NCBI RefSeq assembly: GCF_905147365.1
Contig: NC_056407.1
Coordinates: 15,359,980 to 15,423,979 of the forward strand
DNA: 64,000 bases
From: Aricia agestis
Taxonomy: Eukaryota; Arthropoda; Insecta; Lepidoptera; Lycaenidae
Direction: 5' to 3'
Made by a program: the position numbers and the translations under genes
Notes under the pieces: model-generated
What the model saw: only the letters and a program-made list of their open reading frames with translations
Databases searched by the model: none
Told to the model about the DNA's origin: nothing
In this document: piece by piece, positions 1 to 9,889 of the stretch
How the letters are laid out: every line of letters begins with the position of its first letter
Numbering within the stretch: position 1 is the stretch's first letter

Positions 1-84
1 TAATAACAAAACACACGAGAATGAAGTTTTTGGCCGGTGAAAGTAATAACTAACGGATTGGGTGGGGATCCAGGTGGGGGAGTT

Positions 85-645
85 TTATTCATTCAAGGTC
101 TTGCGACTAAACCTACGTGCTTTAACGACTTTACCAAAACCTGATGGCACCTGCAAGTTTTCTACCAACTCTTCCATCGACCAATCAACAGGGACATTAC
201 GGATAATGCCCATGCGGGATACACTGAATGCTGGTATTGATATAATATATCCAGCACTTGCAACAGCAGGTTGATCAATGAAAGAATTGGCATGATCGTA
301 TGACTGAAATTCGATCGAAACGCGATTGCGACCAATTCTTTTAATTCTGTCAATTTTAATGTTGTTTATGTTATTTTTTAAAAGAAAATGACCAAATTGG
401 ATTGGATTCAGAAATCCAGTATCGGTTTCAGGCTTTGACACGTAAACAATGTACGGCGCAGCATCATCAGAACCATATACCTTTTTGTCGGCAAATTCGG
501 GGTTCACATAGTGTAACTGTATTGATGGAACTGAATGTGTGTTACTAGTCGCCTTTTTAGGCTGTGGTTCCGGAATGTCCTGGCTTGCTCTTTTTCTATT
601 ACTTGTACCACCACCGGGGTCAGGGGGATCAGTGTCAAGCTCCAT
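85..645 (-). pseudogene. Jockey-like LINE ORF1 (gag-like), 5' part only
   Basis: A 186-residue reading frame starts with ATG at 645 and ends at 85. The N-terminal third is low-complexity and basic/proline-rich. The rest has the pattern I know from Jockey-clade ORF1 proteins of insects: a segment with PYIVYVSKP, then IKRIGRNRVSIEF, then a segment with MGIIRNVPVDW and ending in VVKARRFSRK. In this family ORF1 is an RNA-binding protein of the retrotransposition particle. The frame stops just after the basic ARRFSRK segment, where full-length proteins continue to zinc knuckles, so the copy is truncated or frameshifted here. ORF2 would lie beyond the left edge. Seen: the ORF and motifs. Inferred: the clade. 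Confidence 0.7.
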
Positions 646-1259
646 TATGCCGGTAAAACAAACACTTAGTTAACCTAAAAACAAAAACTAACTAAAACTA
701 TATACTTACGACTAATCAACCACAAAATATAACACACAACACGAAGTAAAAATAAGATATTTCAACAAATAATGTAAATACACACAAAAATGTAAGAAAA
801 CAGTATTAAAATCGAAAATAATGAAAAGACGCTTGTTGACAGCACTCAACCAAAGAGCAAAGTCTTCTTCTTCTTCTTTTTTTTTTCATATAATGGCACT
901 TCGGCTATAACCATGGCCAGTGTCGAGTATAATATTATGGCGGGAAAACAATATTCTTTAATACAATTTTTTATATATTATCGTCAGGTCAGTCAGGTCC
1001 AAAGTCTAGTCAAAGTCTAAGTATAAAGTCAATACAGTCAAGAAGTCAAGTCGGTCGATTCAGTAAAGTGGTAGGACGCTTTACTGAAACTTTTGATTGG
1101 AGTTTTGGAGGGAACACAAAAGAGCATGTTTCTGGTCACTACATCACTTTCCCACACTTGTGCACGATAACGAATATTTAATGGTTAATATCCTACCAAT
1201 ATTACACATTAAAAACCCAGATAACACAATTTTAGGAAAATAATATAAAAACACAACAT
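646..1259. other. No gene seen; AT-rich spacer upstream of the LINE ORF1
   Basis: I see no coding frame. The first ~200 bases are probably the 5' leader of the minus-strand LINE at 85-645. A TTC-rich tract lies near 867-890; similar (GAA)n tails end the neighbouring LINE, so it may be the tail of another insertion. Confidence 0.4.
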
Positions 1260-2770
1260 CACTCTTTCACATTCTCCCCTTCTTCTTCTTCTTTAGAAAT
1301 GGCCTCCCATAAGGAATAGCCAGCGTCAGTATATATAGAGAGACTTTGTTGCCAGTGGTAATAACTTTGCTCTAGAGTTGGCCTTTGTGAAAGTATAAGT
1401 GTGAAGAAAAAATCCAAATAATAAAAAAAAACGTATGGAGCGGGTTCAAGTTTAAACTCGTCAATCTCCCTATAAATCTGAAACAATACAAAACATACAT
1501 AAAGTTAGTTTGTTAGTATTTAAACACACAATTCTACAATCTAATGTTATTATCGTTAATAAAGTTACACAAAATATCTACAAAGGGAGTATGAACTAAG
1601 GATAAAAGGGAGCGGAATTCAGCAGGACGAGGGATATTAGGGGGTAGAGAATCGTACAGCGAAGACAGACGATTTGGACAGCTGAAGAATATATGTTCAG
1701 GAGAACCTTCCTCAAGTCCACACTCACATAAAGACAAATCCCTTACCCTAATTTTGTTAAGGAAAACAGGAGTACAGGAGTGACCTAGACGTAATCGACA
1801 TACTGTAGAGGTTACGGACTTTTTAGCTTTCCTGTATTTAAAAAACCAGGGCTTAACTAGTGCCTGGCTCTGCAGAGAAAAGAAAAATTTACACTTAACT
1901 CTTCCTGACGCAGTCCAATCCGCATTCCAATCAGTCATTAAATGTTACTTTGCCAATGGAATAAGGTCATTGCTGAAAAGTTTGGAGTATCCAGGACCAC
2001 CTGTGTTAATGGCTTGTTTTGCATAAAAATCAGCGCTCTCATTCAAAAAAAAAAAGGAATCCAAACTAGCTCAACCCGGATATTTTGCAAAAAGCATTTA
2101 AATAAAATATGTCTAATTGTAGTTATAAAAGGATATTTGAATTTTGATCGAAAAGGGTTGGCCAAAATAGCCTGGAGGCAGCTTTGTGAGTCCAAAAAAA
2201 TAACAGAGTTGTTAAGGCGATGTGATTCAATAAAAGATAGAGCCTCAAGGATTGCAATAGCTTCCCCGGTGAATACTGAGGACTTAGCTGGTAATTTAAA
2301 ATTTAATACTACATTTTCTTTTGGTATCCATACCGCTGAGCCAACACAACCTTCACAATCCAGTTTAGAAGCATCAGTAAAAATATGATACCAGTTTTTA
2401 TATATTGAATTGACTATATCCTTAAATTGACTGTTTGCAGCATAGGAGCTTTTGAGGATGCCGGAATCAAGGGTAATACATGGAAATTTAACCAAGGATT
2501 TATTAGGGACTTCATAAATTGGCAGCAACTTACTTTGGTACACAGGACCAGGCAAACTTCGAGAGTCTTTATGAGCCCAATAAGATGAAGAGTGAAAAAG
2601 TTGGGAGAGGGTATGTAAATTAGGGATGAGAGGGTGATGGGCTAATAATTGAAGAGCCTTAAAGAGGTATCTATCAGACAGATATTGTCGTCGCAGCCTC
2701 AAGGGGGGATCTGCACACTCAACCTGTAGAGCATTAGCACGCGAAGGCAAATGCTGTAATAACAACATAA
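1260..2770 (-). mobile_element. 5'-truncated Jockey-like LINE, 3' half
   Basis: A minus-strand LINE fragment covers the RNase H domain, the C-terminal zinc-like motif and a 3' UTR of about 270 bases. It ends in a GAA-rich tail near 1270-1295 (read as TTC on the + strand). The reverse transcriptase part is missing, consistent with the usual 5' truncation of LINE insertions. It lies about 500 bases upstream of the unknown gene that starts at 3264. Confidence 0.7.
1534..2768 (-). pseudogene. Jockey-like LINE ORF2 C-terminus with RNase H, broken
   Basis: The 2043-2768 part carries an RNase H domain: FTDASK (first catalytic Asp), a following GEAIAILEAL (Glu), and FLDSQS (second Asp). RNase H in LINEs degrades the RNA strand of the hybrid. 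The frame is lost at a run of A/T at about 2046-2056. It resumes after the shift with a NESADFYAKQA segment that belongs to the same domain. An in-frame TAA at about 1957 then interrupts it before the 1534-1938 part. That last part holds the usual C-terminal motif C-E-C...H-x4-C (CECGLEEGSPEHIFFSC). So there is at least one frameshift and one stop: a dead copy. Confidence 0.75.
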
Positions 2771-3263
2771 CACCAAATACCGTATTACAAAAATTAGAAC
2801 CAAAGAAATTTATTCTTCACAAACTGAACAAGTAAATGACAATGATACCTCTGAAGACGTTCATCTTTACTCTTTAGTTAAGTACCTACTTATACATAGG
2901 TACATAGGCAACTAAAATTTTCCTTTTTGTGGTATCTAACAAAAATAATTATTTCATAATAATAATAACGTTGTTGTTGGATTATTTTCAAATTATATTC
3001 AGATAGGTTGTTGTTGTCTTTACTTTATTTAGTGGAATTCTGGTCACTGGTGGTTTGAGAGGCCATTTAGGTTTTAGCGGTTTCTGGTGATTTACACTGC
3101 TGAATTTGGTGGGTTAGTAAAAAAAAAGTTGGCAACACTGTTGGCAACTCACCGAGTCGACCATTTTTAAAAGAAGAAGAAGAACAAGTATTAAGTAACA
3201 ACAAACAAAAAACCCAAGGAGCTAATTATGTTTTAGTTTCCGAATAAAAACATTGAGTAAATC
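2771..3263. promoter_or_regulatory. Probable upstream region of the unknown gene at 3264
   Basis: No ORF and no clear transposon is visible. A 9-base repeat, TTGGCAACA-type, occurs twice near 3128-3148. The 100 bases before the ATG at 3264 are A-rich and lack an upstream ATG in a good context, as expected of a 5' UTR. Promoter function is inferred from position only. Confidence 0.3.
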
Positions 3264-3386
3264 ATGGACAGCAAGATATTTCATAGGTCCATGGTTACCA
3301 AGAATTGGACAGAGGACGAAATTGAGGCATTTGCACTATTGCTTTATAAAGCTGTGATTCAGGCTCACCTGGCACGGGTCAAATTT
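3264..3386 (+). CDS. Unknown host gene, exon 1 (start codon)
   Basis: The exon is 41 codons long. It begins ATGGACAGC and ends at a strong donor, TTT|GTATGT, in phase 0. The peptide is mildly acidic in the middle (NWTEDEIEAFALLLYKA) and then basic. I do not recognise the family. Exon 2 at 4853 has a good acceptor and the same phase, which is the main support for this being a spliced gene and not chance coding. The intron of about 1.47 kb contains a foldback MITE and a Helitron fragment. It is on the same strand as the Nup188-like exons from 26877, but its sequence does not resemble the Nup188 N-terminus I remember. Whether the two belong to one transcript is open. Confidence 0.5.
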
Positions 3387-3700
3387 GTATGTATTCACCT
3401 TATATCACATTATAAATTATTGTATGTTAAGTTTATATTATTAATATTATTTCTATGAAGAGAGATCTATGAGCTTTCTCTATAATAATAAATGGTGTCT
3501 GTTGTTATTCTAAATCTCATGGCTCATTTTGTTTATAGAAACAGCCTTAAAATTATACTTAACTGTTTATTGATACACTGATTAACAAAGGTACAGCTTT
3601 ATAAGAAGTGATATTATAAGAGAATTGATAACATATTATAGCAGACATATTTTGCATTAATATGTATGTACCACAATCACAATTATTTGCAATATTATAT

Positions 3701-4268
3701 CCCATCAAAAACATCCTGTAAAAAACCAAGTCTCGCAATTCAGTTTTTATACCGTAAAAATTTATGAGATCCATGCAATAAGTCCATGCAGTCAGTTAAT
3801 TTATTCAGTCCCTACTTAGGGGGCCTTCTGTCTCAAGTTATTACGTAACTTAATATTATCATATCAATGTTAAAAATCTTTTACATTTTAAACAAATAGA
3901 TCAACTTGGACATCGCATGAAAACACAATGTATCTTACAATTTATACAATATAATAATTATTATAGGTATTATTAGATTGTTTAGTTCATTGCGCTCCAT
4001 GCGATTGATGCAGGCCCGTAGTGCTGTGTGATACTGTATAGTGTTATACTAAACAACCTAATCATGCGATGTCCAAGTCGATCTATTTATTTAAAACGTA
4101 AAAGATTTTTAACATTGACATGATAATAATAACTTCCGTAATAACTTGAGACCGAAAGTCCCCTAAGTAGGGACTGAATAAATTAACCGACTTGGTATTG
4201 CATGCATCTCATAAATTTTTACGGTATAAAAACTGAGTTGGTTTTTTTACAGGATGTTTTTGATGGGA
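3701..4268. mobile_element. Foldback MITE with ~220-bp terminal inverted repeats
   Basis: The left arm starting CCCATCAAAAACATCCTG is mirrored by the right arm ending CAGGATGTTTTTGATGGG. The arms pair over roughly 220 bases with scattered mismatches. The loop of ~110 bases is AT-rich and non-coding. It lies in the intron between the two unknown exons. No transposase is encoded. The superfamily is not assigned. Confidence 0.8.
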
Positions 4269-4437
4269 TTGAAATTTTTGTAACTTTGTAATCTTATACA
4301 TGTATAGGTACATGGGATTACAAAGTTATTCACGAAGTTAGAGAAAGAAGAAGAAAACTGGACAGTAATTATGAAATGTTTATTAGGTTTTCCCTTAATT
4401 AAGACACTAAATACTAGCTAGATATCTCTCTACCGAC

Positions 4438-4495
4438 GATAAACCGGAGATATTGATACAATTTGTACCCGTATCAGCAATATCTCCGGTTTATT
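4438..4495. repeat. Short palindrome
   Basis: ATAAACCGGAGATATTG is followed about 20 bases later by its inverse, CAATATCTCCGGTTTAT, forming a hairpin of about 17 bp. It could be a small terminal-repeat relic. Confidence 0.6.
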
Positions 4496-4513
4496 TATTA
4501 TTGTACCGTACAA

Positions 4514-4763
4514 TCTATACTAACATTATAAAGCGGAAGAGTTTGTTAGTTTGTTTGTTTGTTTGAACGCGCTAATCTCAGGAACTACTGGACCGATTTG
4601 AAAAATTCTTTCAGTATTAGATAGCCCATTTACCGAGGAAAGCTATAGGCTATATTTTATCAAAGGGCTTATTTGAACGGGCTAATCTTGGTAAGGTTGG
4701 TACGGCCCTGCCGCTTTTTTGCTCGACTTGGCTGGGGCACTGCCGTGCCCCCAGATACTTAAT
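4514..4763 (+). mobile_element. Helitron-like fragment
   Basis: Begins TCTATACTAACATTATAAA, the 5' start type shared by the Helitron-like copies in this window. It is followed by a segment (TTTGAACGCGCTAATCTCAGG) also present in the 5692-6043 copy. It ends near a GC hairpin, GGGGCACTGCCGTGCCCC. A related hairpin with short flanks recurs at 48206-48275. No CTAG end is seen, so it is truncated or of a different subfamily. Confidence 0.6.
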
Positions 4764-4852
4764 AATTTATACTTGTTTATCAATTTTAGTTGACTATTAC
4801 TGAGTCAATAATATACTTATGCTTATTTAACTAGGTATTTCTTAAATTTCAG

Positions 4853-4963
4853 AAATACACAGATGAGGAACTCCAGAAACTTACAGAATATCTAGACTTG
4901 AAGATTCCAATAGACAGACTGCGCACTAACTTTCTCATCTTTCAATGTTCTGCCATAGATATG
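4853..4963 (+). CDS. Unknown host gene, exon 2
   Basis: The exon is 37 codons, bounded by an acceptor (TTAAATTTCAG|AAA) and a donor (ATG|GTATGTG), phase 0 on both sides, so it joins exon 1 in frame. The peptide KYTDEELQKLTEYLDLKI is followed by a hydrophobic segment, NFLIFQCSAID. It looks like ordinary soluble helical protein. No family recognised. No exon 3 was found among the transposons that follow. Confidence 0.5.
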
Positions 4964-5075
4964 GTATGTGTTTGGTTTAATGTACAGTAAAATTCCGTAA
5001 GTAGTCTTAAAGTAATATTACTAAAAAACTAATATTAGGTAAGTTTACAACTCAAAAGAATCCTACTTCCTACTA

Positions 5076-6043
5076 TCCTACTAATATTATAAAGGCGAAA
5101 GTTTGTTTGGATGTATGGATGTATGGATGTTTGTTACTCTTTCACGCAAAAACGACTGAACGGATTTTAAACTTTACAATAATATAGCTTATACATCAGA
5201 ATAACACATAGGCTACAATTTCTACCGATTTTCAAAATTTTTCTTTTGGTATATAGGGTATCATCCCAATTTGGTATTATATTCACAAAAGTGGTGATCT
5301 GATGAAGGATGCATAATTAATCGAGGGAACTCCTCAAAATTTATATGGAAACATGTGGTGACTTCGGTTTCGTGAGAAGTATTCTAAGCATATGCTACCA
5401 ACAAGTAAGATTTTGCACCGAGGTATACCTGGTATACCGTGGTTCGGAAGGTGCTGAGAGAACTCCTGATTCTTTATAGATACAAGTTTGGGAGTTTCGG
5501 CGTTGTTTTAAGAACGGAAAGCATATGCTACTATGCAAATTACATTCATCATCATCATCATCATCACTACCATATTATACCATACATAGTCCCATGTTTA
5601 TGACTTATGAGCGTATAATGACCCTGTTATTGGTACTTTTTATAGTCTTTTAGATCGAGACTCGAATTTGTCAAGCGATAATTGAAAAAAATCTATACTT
5701 AATATTATAAACCTGAAGAGTATGTTTGCTTGAACGCGCTAATCTCAGGAACTACTGGTCCGATTTAAAAACTTATTTCAGTGTTAGATAGCTAATTTAT
5801 CGAGTAAGACTATAGACTATATATTATCACGCTAAGACTAATACGACCGAAGAAACCTAGGACAATGTGGGAAAACGGGGGAAATATTAGAAATTACTGG
5901 AGCAATTTTTATGGCAATATTTGACACAGATATAGAGTAAACCAAGTGAAGGGAGTAAGGACATAAGAGCTATTTTTATGGCAAAATGTACGGTTTCCGA
6001 AAAATCCCTAAATTACGCGGGCGAAGCCGCGCGGAACATCTAG
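5076..6043 (+). mobile_element. Composite Helitron (outer H4 start, inner H3 start, shared CTAG end)
   Basis: An outer start, TCCTACTAATATTATAAA, at 5076 is followed by about 600 bases ending in a (CAT)n tract. Then an inner start, TCTATACTTAATATTATAAA, lies at 5692, and a single 3' end, GCGGGCGAAGCCGCGCGG followed by AACATCTAG, at 6043, with A before and T after. The same outer-plus-inner arrangement recurs at 21660-22436, 28607-29936, 46302-47342 and 48292-49107, so it moves or duplicates as a unit. No Rep/helicase is encoded. Confidence 0.7.
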
Positions 6044-6208
6044 TTTTTAAATAAGCCCCTTGGTTTTTAATGTTATAGTTATAAACTAAACATTTTCAAT
6101 ACTAAATCAAACCAAAAAAAAATCTTTTGGAAAGGACAAGATCCAACTTTTTGACTAATGTGTAGAGTTTTTAGATTCTTCTCGTGCGGCTGACACATTA
6201 TAATATTA

Positions 6209-6844
6209 CTAGCTGTTGCCCGCGACTTCGTCCGCGTGGACTTCAGTTTATAGCGCGCGATGACAACAAAATTGGTGTCAAAAGCTTTTATAAAAAAACC
6301 CTGGTACCTCTTAAATCAAAACAGCTGTGCAGTGTGCACATAATATTTCAATTTTTTAAATTAAACTTTATATTTTATGCCAAATTTTTAAGCTTATTTA
6401 GCCCCCCAATTACACAACTTTACCCATAAACTATTTATCATTGATAGGTTTAAGGTTACGTCATTGCATAGATAAAGTACTGATTTACAATTAACGTAAA
6501 AAAGAAATAGCAATCATAAAAAAGAAATAACAATCGAAAAAAATCGAATGTAAGATAATACCACCTCTTATAAAATGACTTTTGGGCAAGCGTTAGCGCG
6601 ATGTAGGAGACGCACGGCGCCATCTATTATGAATTTTTGGAACTAACTTAATTTGAACAAATTTACGCCTTTTCACCCCCCTACAACGCTTTTTTCCAGA
6701 AAAAAAGTAGCCTATGTCCTTTCTCAGGCTTTAGACTATCTGTATACAAAATTTCATTACAATCGGGTCGATAGTTTTGGCGTAAAAGCGAGACAGACAG
6801 ACAGACAGACAGAGATACTTTCGCATTTATAATATAAGTATAGA
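6209..6844 (-). mobile_element. Non-autonomous Helitron, family H1, full length
   Basis: On the minus strand it begins TCTATACTTATATTATAAA, carries (CTGT)n next to the start, and ends CGCGGGCAACAGCTAG. About 636 bases. It is flanked by A and T with no target duplication. No coding capacity. H1 is the commonest repeat family of the window. Confidence 0.8.
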
Positions 6845-7073
6845 TTATCAAATATTTTGCCGCGCTTTAGTGTAAAATAAAGGTTTTTAGATTTAGGGCT
6901 GAGTATGTAAGGTTAGAAACTTGGCTCTACATGAGATCTCACTACTTTTTGACACGACATACTATAATATTATTTTCTCATCTTGGCAACATTTTTACAT
7001 GAAAATGTTTTGGTGGGATTTCATTTCTTTTTGTAAGCTGGTTTACATTGTTTTTTCTTTTAATTCATTTTTT

Positions 7074-7118
7074 AGGGTTCCGTACCCATAGGGTAAAAAC
7101 GGGACCCTATTACTGGCC
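7074..7118 (+). repeat. Fragment of the 'AGGGTTCCGTA' repeat
   Basis: TTTTTAGGGTTCCGTACCC and the mirrored GGGTAAAAACGGGACCC match the start of the longer copies at 56708 and 55538 (reverse). Confidence 0.6.
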
Positions 7119-7938
7119 ACGGCCAAAGTGGGCCTGAGGGTCGTGGTCAGTGGGCGGGTCCCGGTGGACGGAGCCAGTGGGCGTGGCTTCACCCGAAGTG
7201 GATGGAACCTGGGGGCGTGGTCAGTGGGCGGAGCCTGGTGGGCGGGGCCAGCGGGTGGGGCCTGTCCCGCAGTGGGCGGAGCTTGGTCCCCAGTGGGTGT
7301 GGCCTCCGCAGCCCTCCTCTCTCGGAGTCATTGGCACTGCGCCCTTGTCCTCACACTCCCCTTGAACTCCTCTCTCGGAGTCAATGGCAGCAGCTCGCTG
7401 CGCCCTTGTTCTGACACTCCCCTTGAAGTCCTCTCTTGGAGTCAATGGCATCTCCAAATCTCACTTCCGACACCAGTTATTACGTGCTAGGGTTCGAAGG
7501 ATTTGGAGAGAAAGATCTGCTGACTCTCTTGAAGACTTTATTCACTAAGTCTAGGTCACACAAGCACACACTAGGTCACAACACTTAGCACTAAGTCCAA
7601 AACAATAAGCACTATCACTGTCCTAGGTCGTAGCCAAGTCGTAGGTTTCACTGGTTCACTCACTATTGATCACTTGTCTTCACTCCGAAATCGCCTTGAC
7701 GATCGTTCGAACTGAACTGAACTACGGCCCGTCCTCCTGCGACTATTTATGTGGGTCGAGGCGAGCCCTAGACTGTTTGAGAACATTTCTTCCCGAATTT
7801 ACACAATTGGCGTAAACAAGTGTGGAATACTTCGAGAAGCTTAACGCCATCTAGTATCCAATAGCGGATTTACGCTGTCTGCGTTTCTTCAATAAGTTGC
7901 GCTGGTGTGACGCTAGATGGCTCTGTGTGTCCGTAACA
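7119..7938 (-). mobile_element. LTR retrotransposon fragment: one LTR plus start of internal region
   Basis: On the minus strand the LTR runs 7938 to 7478 (461 bases), begins TGTTACGG and ends CGTAATA (one change from an exact inverse). Next comes TGGTGTCGGAAGTGAG, a primer-site-like sequence of the type seen in Gypsy/BEL elements, then a GC-rich reading frame. Everything after about 350 internal bases is missing. Gypsy versus BEL cannot be decided. Confidence 0.65.
7221..7457 (-). pseudogene. Start of gag-like frame in the LTR fragment
   Basis: A 78-residue frame begins 20 bases after the LTR end and primer-site-like sequence. It contains near-repeats of (L/M)TPRE and G(E)CEDKGA, reflecting DNA-level duplication of a ~65-base unit (7300-7460). 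Only the very start of a possible gag is left; no domain can be recognised. Confidence 0.35.
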
Positions 7939-7950
7939 ATACCAAATTTT

Positions 7951-8338
7951 TAACTGACTTCCAAAAAACGAGGAGGTTATATATTCGGCTGTGGATATTT
8001 TATTTTTTAATTTTTTTTTTATTTTTATTTTTGTATGTTCGACCACTACTCCGCTGTTTGTGAACCGATTTTCAAAATTTTTGTTTTGTTATATTAGGTT
8101 TCCTTAAAATTTATATGGAAACATATGGTGATTTTGGTTTTATGAGAAGCATCCTAAGCATATGCTACCAAAACGCAAAATTTTGCACCAAGGTATACTA
8201 TGGTTCCGAAGATACTAAGAGAACTCCGGATTCCTTATAGATACAAGTTTGGGGGTTTAGGCGTTGTTTTAAGAACTGAAAGCATATGCTACTATGCAAA
8301 TTACATTCATCATCATCATCATCATCGTCACTACCATG
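7951..8338 (+). mobile_element. H4-like repeat copy (variant b)
   Basis: Shares long stretches with 25540-25980 and 47896-48206 (both inverted): a GACTTCC...GAGGAGGTTATAT start, CCGATTTTCAAAATTTTTG, and a (CAT)n tract at 8307-8330. Non-coding. It abuts the LTR end at 7938. Confidence 0.65.
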
Positions 8339-8536
8339 TCAGGGTCACCAATGTCACAACTCACATGGTTGTATAATATGGATACAATATACACAAAACA
8401 CCATAAAATATCATCAGTCATCACGTTATGTCCTTATTTATTTGGTACATTTCAAAGCGATTTTAATACAAAAAAACCAAGTTCAAGTACCACAAAATTA
8501 AACATAAGTAACAAATTCAACCTTTACTCCAGAGCG

Positions 8537-8793
8537 TAAGGCACACATTTGGGTTGGACTGAAGGAAACGGGGCACTATGGAAAAAAGACTTAGAAAAAT
8601 TTTTCGTCAAAATTTTAACCTTTTATAACCACCCTTTATGAATATACCAATCGATAGGGGGCGCCAAGGGGAGCAAAAAAGCTCAGATGAACTTTTCTCA
8701 AAAATCAACCCCTGTCGAAAGACAGGCCGAAATGTGACCCTCGTTAGCACGGAGAAAATACTTAGAAAAATTTGGACGAAAAAATTCAACCTC
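8537..8793 (+). repeat. Tandem repeat unit(s), left flank of the R1-clade LINE
   Basis: A unit of about 170 bases (8624-8793) includes ACCAATCGATAGGGGGCGCC. It is preceded by the end of another unit (8575-8623), because the segment ending CTTAGAAAAATTT...AACC occurs twice. The next unit continues at 20203 on the other side of the LINE. The array was therefore split by the insertion. Its function is unknown. Confidence 0.65.
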
Positions 8794-8900
8794 TTTTTTT
8801 TTTATTTAAACGGGCTTTGGCCCACCACACATTCCCACCACTGTATCTCCTGTGTCACCAGGATCGACAGCGGCATCCAACCACGAAAACCCTTTGATAT

Positions 8901-9163
8901 TGTTGAAATGGTTTTATGAATAATAAATAACTTTTACTATAGTTTTTGATTATCTTCTATATTTTTGATATTATTCCGGACACACGTTTTGCAAGGGAGG
9001 CAAAATTGCAAGAGAACAGATTAAAAAACTATTCGACCATAGTGACAAGCACAGATACAAAATATATTTCTCTACAGTACTACAGACAAACAAATGGCGC
9101 TAGTTGTCTCATTAACATAAACTTATTAAATTATAAGATTATAATATTTACCAATTTACAACA
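8901..9163 (-). repeat. 3' LTR of the copia-like element
   Basis: 263 bases, TGTTG...CAACA. Compared with the 5' LTR it has extra short segments (around 8956-8970 and 9082-9098) and a few substitutions, so insertion is not very recent or one LTR has lost pieces. Confidence 0.9.
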
Positions 9164-9175
9164 CGCCTCCTTAAA
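9164..9175 (-). promoter_or_regulatory. Polypurine tract of the copia-like element
   Basis: On the minus strand AAGGAGGCG directly precedes the 3' LTR. This is the expected priming site for plus-strand DNA synthesis. Confidence 0.65.
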
Positions 9176-9300
9176 TTTATAATCTTATAATTATTTATCT
9201 TAAATATTACAAAACGTCTTATTTAATTTATGACCTTTCCCTTACAACCTTTATATATGTTTACTTAATATTATTATTATTCTAAGTACCTTTTACAAAA

Positions 9301-9473
9301 CTAAATCAATCGTAACTCTAATCTGTTTTTAATAAATTTTGTTTTATCCAGACTCTTAGTTAACATATCTGCCAAGTTAAATTTTGTATCAATTTTTACA
9401 ATATCTATAATTTTCTTTTCATAGTTTTCATTTACATAATGATATTGCACCTCAATGTGCTTTGATTTTTTTG
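9301..9473 (-). pseudogene. Detached C-terminus of copia pol
   Basis: After the LINE insertion the pol frame resumes: a KKSKHIEVQYHYVNE segment typical of the end of copia RNase H, then ADMLTKSL, ending with TAG at 9301. It shows that the element was complete here before the LINE landed. Confidence 0.75.
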
Positions 9474-9484
9474 TAAAGTTACCA

Positions 9485-9889
9485 TTTTTTTTTTTTTTTT
9501 TTTTTTATTAAATAAGGGGGCAAACGAGCAAACGGGTCACCTGATGGTAAGCAACTACCGTCGCCCATGGACACTAGCAACATCAGAAGAGCTGCAGGTG
9601 CGTTGCCGGCCTTTTAAGAGGGTATACGCTCTTTTCTTGAAGGTTTGCAGGTCGTATCGGTCCGGAAATACTGCTGGTGACAGCCCATTCCAGAGTTTTA
9701 CAGTGCGCGGCAGAAAGTTACGCGAAAAACGCACTGTGGAAGACTGCCACTCATCAAGGTGATGAGGATGGTATGTTTTTCGCGTGGGACGATAGCGAAA
9801 AGTTGCAGGTGGTATGATTCCGAACAATTCCTCAGAGCACTCCCCGTGATACAGCCGATAGAGGATGCAGAGTGAAGCAACATCTCGGC
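9485..9889 (-). mobile_element. 3' end of a LINE inserted in the copia pol gene
   Basis: Poly(T) at 9485-9507 is the poly(A) tail of a minus-strand LINE. It is flanked by imperfect copies of a ~12-base duplication (GTAAAGTTACCA at 9473 and GTAAAACTTACCA at 9890). The coding part (9555-9827) has the C-terminal pattern FSRNFLPRTVKLWNGLSP that I know from lepidopteran LINE reverse transcriptases. Its last ~120 bases match the tail of the SINEs at 28749 and 33904. Confidence 0.8.

Noticed and set aside
1259..1486. 75-codon minus frame
   Set aside because: Lies in the 3' UTR of the Jockey-like LINE and ends in its GAA-rich tail.
7128..7490. Overlapping + strand frames of 70-120 codons
   Set aside because: GC-rich repeats of the LTR-element internal region keep several frames open. 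The element is on the minus strand, and only the short frame after the primer-like site makes sense.
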